Of a stretch of DNA of 64,000 nucleotides, positions 1 to 9,800 are shown in pieces. The number at the start of each line of letters is the position of its first letter. Position 1 is the stretch's first letter. Made by a program: the position numbers and the translations under genes. The stretch is from Bryopsis sp. KO-2023 (Eukaryota > Chlorophyta > Ulvophyceae > Bryopsidales > Bryopsidaceae): positions 4,861,001 through 4,925,000 of the forward strand of contig BSYQ01000006.1 of NCBI GenBank assembly GCA_030272585.1, read 5' to 3'. Under the pieces are notes generated by a model. The model was not told the origin of the DNA. It saw only the letters and a program-made list of their open reading frames with translations, and did no database searches.

Positions 1-40
1 ACCTTTGGGGCTGGGTTTGCTATTGTGTTGTGTTCCCACG

Positions 41-108
41 TTCTACCCTCCTCCACTTGGAGGAGGGCCCCTATCTACCCTTCCCCCTCTGGGGGAAGGG
101 CCCCTATC
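41..108. other. Two tandem hairpins
   Basis: Two perfect inverted repeats lie side by side. The first has arms CCCTCCTCC and GGAGGAGGG around a short loop. The second has arms CCCTTCCCCC and GGGGGAAGGG around TCT. Each is followed directly by the same octamer, CCCCTATC. They stop just before the diverged LTR fragment at 114-427. Function is unknown. They could be structured RNA of the retroelement or the scar of an earlier insertion. Confidence 0.6.
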
Positions 109-113
109 ACCAC

Positions 114-427
114 TTGCAGGTTCTGAGTCTGCCATCTAAGACCTTCTAGAACTTTGTGACTGCCAGCTCTGCAGCCCACGTTCTGCAGCGCTGCCAGCAC
201 CTGCCTGTCGTCAGCAACCTGTCAGCCCGACTACTCTGCCATTTCGTCAGTCTGCCAATCTGCTGACTACCAGTCTATCAGTCTGCAGGTCTAAAGGACC
301 TGAGCCATTCCTGCTTCTGCCGAATCATAGCAGTCAACCTGCAGCCTAATCTGTCAGCCCAATCACTGCCAGTTCTGCAAGCCTGCAGGTCTGCCTGAAT
401 CGCCTTTGATTCTGCCGAATCCTTACA
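114..427 (-). repeat. Diverged partial LTR of the same retroelement family
   Basis: This stretch aligns with about the last 310 bp (plus-strand order) of the 641-bp LTRs at 811-1451 and 9155-9795. It has scattered substitutions and ends in the same CCGAATCCTTACA terminus. The other half of the LTR is missing and is replaced by the hairpin sequence at 41-108. It is either a truncated older copy or an LTR of a subfamily with a different R-U5 half. It interrupts the reading frame of the retroelement fragment at 428-738. Confidence 0.8.
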
Positions 428-810
428 CCTTTCCCCAAAACGCGCACTAACACTGTTTTTGAAGTAAGACTGACCGCAGTCCTTGACGAATTCCAAATTT
501 CCACTCTAATCCCACCCTGTTTGGTTACCGATACCCCCGTTACCAACCCTTTTCTTTGTAGTGCACACACAACTGTACACGACCCACCCACTCTTATCTT
601 ATATGGCAGAAAAATCCTTGTCCACTGCAATGGACCTATTACCTTTGGTTTACCAGCCCTGATTGCATAACTCTGATCACTTTCTCGAACCACACCAGGC
701 CTAACATCCACCTCCCAGAGTTGTTCCAGTTCTATCACATTTCTGCTTACCCCAACCGGCTTTCTCGGTTCTTAGCATTGTTTGATCCCATGTTCACCAT
801 GCTGCATTTC
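428..810 (-). pseudogene. Downstream part of the interrupted retroelement polyprotein
   Basis: In minus-strand order this is the continuation of the gag-protease gene after the 9-kb insertion. The gag-protease frame crosses the target duplication and stays open for about 18 codons before a stop. A second open frame, shifted by -1, then runs for roughly 100 residues until it enters the LTR fragment at 427. Its C-terminal part is beta-rich with a GGIRVEIWNSS motif, loosely reminiscent of the dUTPase-like fold found after the protease in some retroelements. That resemblance is weak. No reverse transcriptase or integrase is in the window. Confidence 0.45.
806..810. repeat. Target-site duplication, left copy
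   Basis: ATTTC immediately precedes the TGTAACG terminus of the left LTR and is repeated exactly at 9796-9800 after the right LTR. A 5-bp duplication is what Gypsy- and Copia-type integrases usually leave. It shows that 811-9795 was inserted as one unit. Confidence 0.95.
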
Positions 811-1451
811 TGTAACGATTCTGCCCCTGCAGATCGCTTTTTCCACTCAAGTCCATTGAAGACTGCGACCCTGCCGGTCTGCCAGTCTGAACTGCCGTTC
901 TATTGAACGACCATGGGAGAGACACTTGAACCTAGCAAGGTTCAAGGGCGAGGTCAGGTTCCAAACTAAGGTTACAAGAATGTCCAAGCCCCAACAACTT
1001 ATACCGTTTCTTCCAACCCTGATCCAAACTGATCCTAAGCCATAACATCAGTCTGCATCAATGTTGCAGACCATCAAACTACCAAGTCCCTTTCAGTCCT
1101 CTTTCATGACATGCAGCCTCAGACACCTTGCACGGTACTGCGGTCCTGAGTCTGCCACCTAAGACCTTCTAGAACTTTGTGCCTACCAGCTCTGCAGCCC
1201 ACGTTCTGCAGCGCTGTCAGCACCTGTCTGTCGTCAGCAAACCTGCCAGCCCGACTACTCTGCCACTTCGTCAGTCTGTCAATCTGCTGACTGCCAGCCT
1301 ATTAGTCTGCAGGTCTAAAGGACCTGAACCATTCCTGCTTCTGCTGAATCATAGCAGTCAACCTGCAGCTCTAACCTGTCAGCCCAATCACTGCCAGTCT
1401 GCAAGCCTGCAGGTCTGCCTGAATCTCCTTTGATTCTGCCGAATCCTTACA
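811..1451 (-). repeat. 3' LTR of the non-autonomous retrotransposon
   Basis: 641 bp, with termini forming the inverted repeat TGTAA/TTACA. It matches 9155-9795 along its whole length by eye. In element sense it is the downstream LTR, because a polypurine tract abuts its outer-sense start at 1451. The plus strand is rich in CTGC/TCTGC words every ten bases or so, a bias shared with the element interior. Confidence 0.95.
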
Positions 1452-1461
1452 TTCCTCCCCA
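1452..1461 (-). other. Polypurine tract of the retrotransposon
   Basis: Read on the minus strand, the bases next to the 3' LTR are ATGGGGAGGAA followed by the LTR start TGTAAGG. An uninterrupted purine run ending exactly at the LTR is the usual plus-strand primer of LTR retrotransposons. It fixes the element's direction. Confidence 0.85.
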
Positions 1462-4400
1462 TCTAGTTGGCAGTAGTCCCTTACTGCCCTAAGAGAACGA
1501 TAACAACCTTGTCCCTTGGATTTCAAACACCCAAAGAAACACTCAAAGTTCAGTTTGAAAAGTTGCTATCCCATCTTGCCAACTGCCAAACACCTTTTGG
1601 AAGGACTGACCACTGAAAATATCTTTTCGACAAAAATTGCAAAATAAAATATAGCCTCTTTCTCAACATTCTGATGTGTACCTTTGAATTGCCTAGAAAA
1701 CTGCTCAGAAAAATCCCAATAACACAAACAAGAAACCCGAATGAACTTCTCTTTCGGAATTGTACTGTGCTACTGAACAAAATTCAATTCCTTTCTGCAG
1801 CCTGTTAACTCAACAGATTTTTATTTTGACCATAAGAAAATCCAACAGAAAAATAGCAAAAATCTGCTGCAGCTTTCAGAGTCTCAGCAATTCACTTTTC
1901 TGCCTTCTTTAAGATAAGAATGTTGCTATTCTGCTCAAATATTTTGCAACTACCCAAACTTCTGAAACTTCATGTTGCCCCATAATTTCAAAAGCAACAT
2001 TTGCATATTGAAAACCTGCAAACTGCCACTACCACAATCTGCAAATTCTCTGCAACTACTGCCACAGTCTGCAACCCAGCAAACTGGTGCTGCCACAATC
2101 CAGAACTCTACAAACTGTTGCTGCCAAAATTTGCAACTCAGCAAAATACCACTTTCACAATATGCAAACTGTCTTGGAGTAAAGAAGAAGGTTGAATGAC
2201 TGAAGTTCTGTCTCCCAAAAGAAGTTTCCAACCTTTTGAAAACCAAGAGATCACCAGTCACTCCAGCAGCTCCTCAGAGTTGAAGCTCCTTGCTGCATAC
2301 TGAGCTGCCACATGTCTCCACCAAGTTAGCCTTCCGCATAGCAATGAAAAGCGAGCGATAGGATCTTGCAACAACAAGTCTCCAGATGTTCTTCAATGAA
2401 GAAGTGAGCTTGCTCCTCAATTTTTCCCTGAAGCATGCTCCCTTCTGTTCCTGCTTCCTCTCTCCTGAGTCATGAATGTTCAGAGTACCTACAGATTGAT
2501 TGCATTAATTGTTCCCGAGTTCTTCCATGCCTTCTCCGGTTTTCCCATATATGAATCTATACAAACCAGAGTATATGAAAACCCAGAAACTCCACTTGGC
2601 CTATCCTGACTTAATGAAATCAACCCTTTCTTTCAACCAACAAGACTTCACTCAGTGACATTTCCTTTTTCTTTTGAACTCTGCTGCTCAAATAAATATC
2701 CTACAACTGAGTGCTGAAAGAATCCATACCAATGTACCCTCTGAAATTCAGTAACCTCAAGTGAGCACCAATCCAACTGACTCAATCAATGGTCCTGCAA
2801 ACTTCTGTAAATTCCAAACCAACTAAATCCACAGCAAAATATGTGTCACGTACCAGAATATTTCAGTCCACCAGAAACACCCTTGCTAGACTGCAAATGT
2901 TTTAATTCTGCATCGTCCCAAAGTAGTGAACTATGCCTAGTTGCCTAATCCACTCTGCAAGAATAGTAGAACTGAAAACACATATTTACTGACCACCAAG
3001 ATATTGCAAACACTATCCATCAATTCCCATCAGCTCTGAAAGAGTACTACTAACAACCTCTTCCTTTCCTTAGAAACCTTGATGAAAACATCTGTCTTTT
3101 TGCAACACCTACTGAAATAAATGCAATTTTGGAAAAACAAAAACGAAACGCATCGGTTCAACCGAGGCCTCCTCCCCATCTGAAATGGAGCTTGTCCTCA
3201 AGCAAAACCATGCAACCATGCAAAACCATATCACTGTCCCAGCTACAGAAAGTTGAGCTGTTCGGAGCAGCCAAAATAACCCCAAACAACTGAACAAACT
3301 ACTTCAGAAAACAAGCTTGAAAAAACTGAAGGCCTGAATGTGCTCTGCCAAAGTCAGAAAAATCTGCTGCCCCAGATTGTAACCAAATGTTCAGTTCTCA
3401 ACCCTTCTGAAATATTTTGTCCTCACATAAATATTCACCAACCATGCTACCAAAGATCAAGGCTATTTCTGTTCCATTGACCCGAAAAGAAATAGAAAAT
3501 AAAGAAAACACAGAAAATTTTGCAGCCCTGCAAAGTATCCCTGCAGCTAACAGGTTCTGCACCTGCAATTTACCAACTGCCCATAACATTGCCAGATCTG
3601 CCTGCAAAAATTTTCACAGTCCCTTGTGTTTCTTCATATGTAGAGCTGAACCTGACCATCGAATGTCATAACCTTCAGCTCCTGATCTTTGACACCATGC
3701 TATCCATGCATCAAGTTCAAACACTAGCCCATTGTGTTTACTAGTACATCGTCATGAAATAAGAGAGCTGCCAACTCATGATACTTCATGTCTAACCACT
3801 GCAAACAAACTCAAGAAGAAATCCACCTGAAAATCTGAATCCTACCTGAAAATCTGAAAGAACTATTCTTTTCTTTTCTTTAACTCTGCTGATTTCCACT
3901 GATTCAAACACCAAATCAGAGATAGATCTTCAGAAACTGAAAATCCTTTTGCTTTTCCTTCTGAGCTTTATATTTCTCACAATAATATTTGAACTACCGC
4001 TGGTCCACGTATATATATACTTCTCAAAGAAATCAGACATATACACTTCACTCCTGATTTTCTTTCTTGATCTCCTGAAAATCTGCAACTCAAACCAGAT
4101 CTAATGTATCGAATCAAAATAAAGCATTTTCCAGATTTTAGTCACTACCAATTAAGTCCAAAAGTGACTGCAACAATACCAAACTCTGTCACTGAAAATT
4201 GCTATCTCTGATGCCCTTTGGCACAATCATAAGTTTTCTAGGGAACCCTGAATGTCCCTCAGAAATGTTTCAGCCCAACAACCAGTCTATGGACCTGTAA
4301 AATAGAGATCAGAGTCCTCCTTTCGAGTACAAAACTGCAACTCCATCCGCAGTCTGAAATAGAGCCCAAATCTCTCATTTTCCAGCCTTTTAAATGTTGT

Positions 4401-4876
4401 CATTCTGCCACTGATTTGCCAAACCAATTTCCATATTCAAAACTGAAATGAAAGCTCTTATGTAGGTGGTTGTATCTGCCCTTTTTATCAGCCATACTCA
4501 GGTGGCACCAAATACTAACACCACAAAGATAAATCTCATAATGCATCAGATATTTTTCTAAACCAATACTCTGATCCTCTTTCCTTTAGAGCTGAGGTCT
4601 TGCATACTCTGCAACTCCTAGAAAAGATCATTGTATTTTCCTTCGACTCAACTACCTTCCTTCATCAATCTGAAAAGGTGATATCAGATGCAGTTCACAT
4701 GTTACTGCATCCACTGAAAATTTCTCCAGCCAACTTCAGAATCCCAGCTAGCTTCTAGTTTATAGACGAGATGTAGCTATTCTGATTCTACATCCACGCC
4801 TGTCGTATAAACGATTTTTCTCCACGTCATGAAATCACCGACAATCAAAATTCAGTTCCTTCTCAAAGCATCAATC

Positions 4877-4950
4877 GCACGCCGTACACAATCTGCCTGG
4901 CATGTATTCTCATTTCAGCCGCACGCCGCACACGGCCTGCCTGGCATGTA
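4877..4950. repeat. Two-copy tandem repeat, 44-bp period
   Basis: The words GCACGCCG and CTGCCTGGCATGTA recur in the same order at 4877 and 4921, with a few substitutions in the middle. This is a short tandem duplication inside the retroelement interior. Confidence 0.8.
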
Positions 4951-7025
4951 CACTTCACTTCGAAGTTTGGACTATGTCCTTTAAAGTAGACTTCATTAGG
5001 TCTACCCAGCCCATAACTCCTCGCTCACAAAAACAAATCTGATGTGCCTGCAGAACACATCATGCAGGTCAGGTGTGGCCCCACATGGCCACACATCCCC
5101 TGCCTCCGAGAGCTGAGCAGTCGTGGCTACACTCGGCCCAACAACCCCCTCAAGCTCAGAATCCTCCTCCAAAAATTCTGCAAGTCAGTACTCCCCGCAC
5201 TGCACCTCAGAACTTTTCCTTGAAAATCTGCAGATGCTGCGACTCCCCGCCCAGCATCTACCAACTCACAGTCTGCAGGTCCCACGCGTCGCCTAGTGGG
5301 TACCTCCTGCAACACTGCTCACCTTCTCCTCAAGGTCTCCAGAATTTCCTGCACCAGTGTCCTTGCCCGGACCACCACCTGCAGAAATTCCATCCACCAG
5401 ACTTACACACTTCTCCGTAGTTGCGGCTGCACCGGCACTCCAACTTCGGAATGGACTCCGCGCCCATAGGCTACCCTCCCCTGAGGTAACACCCTGTGTG
5501 AGTGGCTACGCCGGCCTTCTCACACTCCACTTCTGTCCTCCTTCGCCTCTTTTCTCACTCCTGCAAGTCCTCCCTGGACTTCCATCCCCGCGAAAACTTG
5601 GGGCTGAGCAACTTTCTTGAGGGATGCTGATCTTAGCTTCCCCGCTCAGTTGTCCTACATGAGTGTATGCTTCCCATGGCACTCCACTCATGCACCATCT
5701 CCTCAGATGTAGCTACACATGGCTTTTCATCTGCAAGAGATATCTGCAAGTCTTGCTCTCCTTTTCTCACTTCACAACCCATAAGCACCACCTGGTGCTA
5801 TCACCTTAAACTCTCTTTTTTTTTTTTTTAACTTGTACTCTTCTCGTAAAAAGCACCTGACTACAATGTGGCTGCAAAAAGAATATAAAACCTGCCACAT
5901 TTAATTTCCTTTCTTTTCCTCCTATTTTACCCTAATAAATCAGCAAAATACTGAGTGCACCTCTTTCTTTTGTCACAACAAACCACTAAGTATATTATGG
6001 CAGTCCAAACACAAAAATCTGCCACAGTTTCTTTGTGTAAAGAATGCATGAAAACTTCAGGTGACTCCAGCATATCACTAATATACTTTCTATCGCCAAC
6101 AGGATAGAAACTCTACCAAAATAACTATCAGAAATATACTCCCTTTGAAAATCAGCAACCACTCTGCATCCAAATGAAAAAGGAAGAACAGAACTATACC
6201 AAACAAGCAAAGAAAACTTCTCTTTTGTTCAGCCATCTGCCCTTTAGACTGCTGCCCTTTTTCTGTGCCTCAAGAGTACCACTGCTAGTTCAATAACTGA
6301 CCTGAAATTTTCTGGAAACCTGAATAAACTTCCAGAATGAGATATATCCTGAAAACCTATTTTCCAACACCTCAAAGACAAATAACCAAGAGTGTAACCA
6401 GAAATTTCTTTTCTCTAAGACCAAGCTTCTTCAACCAACTCTGCTACCACCAAAGTCTTGTTGAAATAAAAACCTAGTACCGAGAAAATGCTGCCATCAA
6501 CCAAAGAAAATACCCTCTTAATCAATGGGTAGGATGTGGCTGCTTTATCACTTCATCCTCCCCATCTGATTTCTTTTCTCTTTGAAAGACAATCAGTATT
6601 TTCAAACAGCTCAATTTCCAGAATTTCCCTAGACTACCTTTGAAAATTCAGTCTCTAACAATACTACCACAATTGAGTATTGTTCCCTTCCAGAAAATTC
6701 TCTAATCACTAGCAACTGTTTTCTGCTCAATAAGGGGCATCCTTTAACAAATAACCTGCCCTCATATCAATGTATCTGACTGAAAATTTTCTGCTAGCGG
6801 AAAATAACAAATGTCCTATCTCAGAACACCCATAATAGAAGAAAAGACCAGCTACTGCTGTACCAAACATTTCTTCAATTCACCACTATCACTCAGCCTA
6901 CTAACGAAGAGTTCCATGGACCTATTGGTCCCTTCAAAAATCTGCATCTTTTTCTGACCTGCCAAGCAAGGCTGCCACAGAAAAATACCTTGCCAACACA
7001 TCTAATATTTGCTCTGCCAACAACA

Positions 7026-7175
7026 GAAAATGATCTGCCACTGATCTATAAAAAGACTGATATTCTGTCATTTGTCCCACCAAACAACAGGAAATAATCT
7101 GCCACTAGTCTATTATAGAACGAAAACTTCGTGTCATTGACATTCTTCTGAGAATAACCTGCCACTGGTCTATTC
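7026..7175. repeat. Three diverged copies of a roughly 60-bp unit
   Basis: The word ATCTGCCACTGATCTAT and close variants (ATCTGCCACTAGTCTAT, ACCTGCCACTGGTCTAT) occur three times with a spacing near 62 bp. Less conserved A-rich linkers lie between them. The array sits inside the non-autonomous retroelement and supports growth of the interior by tandem duplication. Confidence 0.7.
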
Positions 7176-8030
7176 AGAAATCAGAGCAATATACCATAGG
7201 GTTCATCAAGAAAAAGACAAGACAACCCTTCCACAGAAACACAAACACTATACCTCAACTGACCAATAGAGTAGAACTGAAAAGTGCCTTAGCTTTCTGC
7301 AAGCAACTCTAAAATAAGTTCTGACCTTCAGTTCTCCTCATTTCAAGTTCAGAAACGACTCTGAAAAATTCCCTCAAGCTATTGTGCATTCACTGAAACA
7401 CCTGAAAATGTTCCCACAATCAACACAAATGTAGCAAGTGTTCCTGATGTACAAACATCCAAAATATGTATGCCCAATCACATCAAAGCTGATGTGACAC
7501 ATGTTCTGACCTGCCACTAAAGCCAAGAATTTTTCCACTGCAACCTTCAACACTCTGAAATGATAAGTCACCACTGCTGCTCAAATCCACTGAGCCAAGG
7601 ATAAATCTCCACTAACAAATGCACAAATCCAAGCAAACAAGGAGGAACTCCTGATCAGAAAAATCCTAACTTCTGACCAATAAAGCTGTCAAATATCACC
7701 ACCAGGCTTTTGAAAGAATATATCAAAACTTCCTGAAAAATCTGCCTGGTCTCAAAGACTCTTTCCAGAATTTTCCCCACTGACTTGTAATCAATCAAAG
7801 CCTTTCAGAACATCTCCCTCACTTCAGCCTGAAAATTTGACTGCAACTCTGAAATCCTTTATAAAGTGATCAAACATCTTTTCTAGAATGTGTACTGCAA
7901 TCAGAAGATCATAGATCACCTGATCCTGAAATCAATCTGCAGCTCACTACTTCTAAAGTCACTTCAATCAACCAACGAAATGATCAGATCACTCAAATGT
8001 AACCCTGCAAGTACGTAACACTCTTGCATC

Positions 8031-9137
8031 TCACGTCTGCGCTCAACTTACGCTCAACCTGCGCTCAACCTGAGTCAGTTAAGCGATGCCTGCATCAGTC
8101 GCACTCACTGCGCACACTGCAACTCTTCCTGATCGCAGCAACTTAATTTGTGCTGCGCAATTCTCACTCTCGCACACATCCTGCCACGTTCTGTGCAAGT
8201 CCATCAGATCCTGCACCTTGTGCCGACCTTGCACAGAGCTGCGCGTTCCTGCGTCAGCTGCGCGATCCCTGCATCAGCTGTTCCTTCAATCGACACGCAG
8301 TCCCAACATCGTCTGCGAACTTCCATCAAGAGCTGCACAGTTCCATAAACACTGCGCAGTCCTTGCATCCTGCATAGGCTGCCCAGCCTGCATCTGCGCG
8401 AAATGTCCCATCGACATTGCAATCCGCTGCACGCAGCGTAACTCTGTCGTCTGCAGTGCAATTTCGCATGTGCAGCGCTTTCCTGTTGCTGCTGCGCGTC
8501 ACATCATCCACTTACGCAGTGCCAACATTCGCTGCGCACTTCCAGCAAAACCTGCGCACGTTCTGTCTGCGACGCAATCCTGCCCGCGGTACATTTCCAT
8601 ATTCGCTGCGCAACCTTGTATCAACAGCGTAATTCCACATCTGCGGTACAACTCTGCATCTGCGGCGCAATCCTGGATCTGCTGCGCATTCCTGGATCTG
8701 CTGCGCAGTTCTACACCTGCGACGCAATCCTCCAAATGCTGCGCCACCCAACGTCTCCTGCGACGCTGCATAGTCGTGCTGCGCTTGACAATGCTGCGCG
8801 CCTGTGTGTAAGCTGCGCTTCTACATACTCCAATGTATTGCCCTGCGCTCTACACATCACTTCTGCGAAATCTGTCTGCCGCAGTGTTCTTACACACACT
8901 GCGCCCATTCTACTCCTGACGCTGATTCAGCGACTTTCCTTCACACAGCACACTCGAACACTCCAATAGATAACTGCAAATCTGCAAAGCACTGGCGTTT
9001 GTCTGCCTTGCAAACCTCTGCTTTGCACTGTGCTGTGTGCCTGCTAGTGTCCTGCGCCTCTGCGCCTTCTCACTGCGCGTCTGCGCGCATACTGCTGCCT
9101 CTGCAGCCTGCCAGACTCGTTTGTGATCTTGTCACAA
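8031..9137 (-). repeat. Quasi-repetitive GCGCA-rich leader of the retrotransposon
   Basis: Immediately downstream of the 5' LTR in element sense lies 1.1 kb built from degenerate copies of a roughly 20-nt unit. In sense orientation the unit reads approximately GCGCAGCAGATCCAGGAAT. It is most regular around 8640-8750. The boundary at about 8031, where GC-rich TGCGC words replace A-rich words, is sharp. The array makes several frames look open on both strands, including 241 codons on the plus strand at 8086-8811, but the translations are low-complexity. The position is that of a 5' untranslated or packaging leader. A role in Gag binding is only a guess. Confidence 0.7.
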
Positions 9138-9154
9138 GCCTGCTCCGAAACCAA
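9138..9154 (-). other. Primer-binding site of the retrotransposon
   Basis: On the minus strand the sequence starting one base after the 5' LTR reads TGGTTTCGGAGCAGG. The TGG start fits pairing with a tRNA CCA end. The first twelve bases match the common initiator-methionine primer site TGGTATCAGAGC at ten positions. The exact primer tRNA is therefore uncertain. Confidence 0.7.
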
Positions 9155-9795
9155 TGTAACGATTCTGCCCCTGCAGATCGCTTTTTCCACTCAAGTCCAT
9201 TGAAGACTGCGACCCTGCCGGTCTGCCAGTCTGAACTGCCGTTCTATTGAACGACCATGGGAGAGACACTTGAACCTAGCAAGGTTCAAGGGCGAGGTCA
9301 GGTTCCAAACTAAGGTTACAAGAATGTCCAAGCCCCAACAACTTATACCGTTTCTTCCAACCCTGATCCAAACTGATCCTAAGCCATAACATCAGTCTGC
9401 ATCAATGTTGCAGACCATCAAACTACCAAGTCCCTTTCAGTCCTCTTTCATGACATGCAGCCTCAGACACCTTGCACGGTACTGCGGTCCTGAGTCTGCC
9501 ACCTAAGACCTTCTAGAACTTTGTGCCTACCAGCTCTGCAGCCCACGTTCTGCAGCGCTGTCAGCACCTGTCTGTCGTCAGCAAACCTGCCAGCCCGACT
9601 ACTCTGCCACTTCGTCAGTCTGTCAATCTGCTGACTGCCAGCCTATTAGTCTGCAGGTCTAAAGGACCTGAACCATTCCTGCTTCTGCTGAATCATAGCA
9701 GTCAACCTGCAGCTCTAACCTGTCAGCCCAATCACTGCCAGTCTGCAAGCCTGCAGGTCTGCCTGAATCTCCTTTGATTCTGCCGAATCCTTACA
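9155..9795 (-). repeat. 5' LTR of the non-autonomous retrotransposon
   Basis: 641 bp, identical by eye to 811-1451. In element sense it is the promoter-bearing upstream LTR, since the primer-binding site adjoins it at 9154. The junction at 9795/9796 lies inside the gag-protease gene of the host retroelement. Confidence 0.95.
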
Positions 9796-9800
9796 ATTTC
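9796..9800. repeat. Target-site duplication, right copy
   Basis: ATTTC directly after the TTACA end of the right LTR, matching 806-810. Removing one copy together with the element rejoins the host gag-protease frame, so the insertion postdates that gene. Confidence 0.95.

Larger units (their letters stand above)
1462..8030 (-). other. Non-coding interior of the retrotransposon
   Basis: About 6.6 kb between the polypurine tract and the quasi-repetitive leader. All six frames are broken every few dozen codons, and I found no retroviral motif (zinc knuckle, DTG, YxDD, HHCC). Composition is low-complexity: the plus strand is full of CTGCAA, CTGAAAA and ACTGCC words. Locally this gives near-tandem arrays, for example 1990-2180, where CTGCAAACTGCCAC-like words recur. 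It looks like sequence that expanded by slippage or by unequal template switching, not a decayed coding region. Confidence 0.75.
811..9795 (-). mobile_element. Complete non-autonomous LTR retrotransposon (LARD-like), about 9 kb
   Basis: The element is bounded by two 641-bp direct repeats that look identical by eye, begin TGTAA and end TTACA, and are flanked by a perfect 5-bp duplication, ATTTC. Orientation is set by a primer-binding site beside the right LTR and a polypurine tract beside the left LTR, so it reads on the minus strand. The 7.7-kb interior holds no recognisable gag, protease, reverse transcriptase or integrase. The longest frames are low-complexity and lie in the quasi-repetitive leader. 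Large size, intact LTRs and no coding capacity fit a LARD (large retrotransposon derivative), mobilised in trans by an autonomous partner not seen here. Apparently identical LTRs imply a recent insertion. It split the gag-protease gene of another retroelement in the same orientation. Confidence 0.93.

Noticed and set aside
8086-8811. 241-codon plus-strand open frame
   Set aside because: It lies in the degenerate 20-nt array of the retroelement leader, antisense to the element. Its translation is Cys/Ala/Arg low-complexity, and several other frames are open for the same reason.
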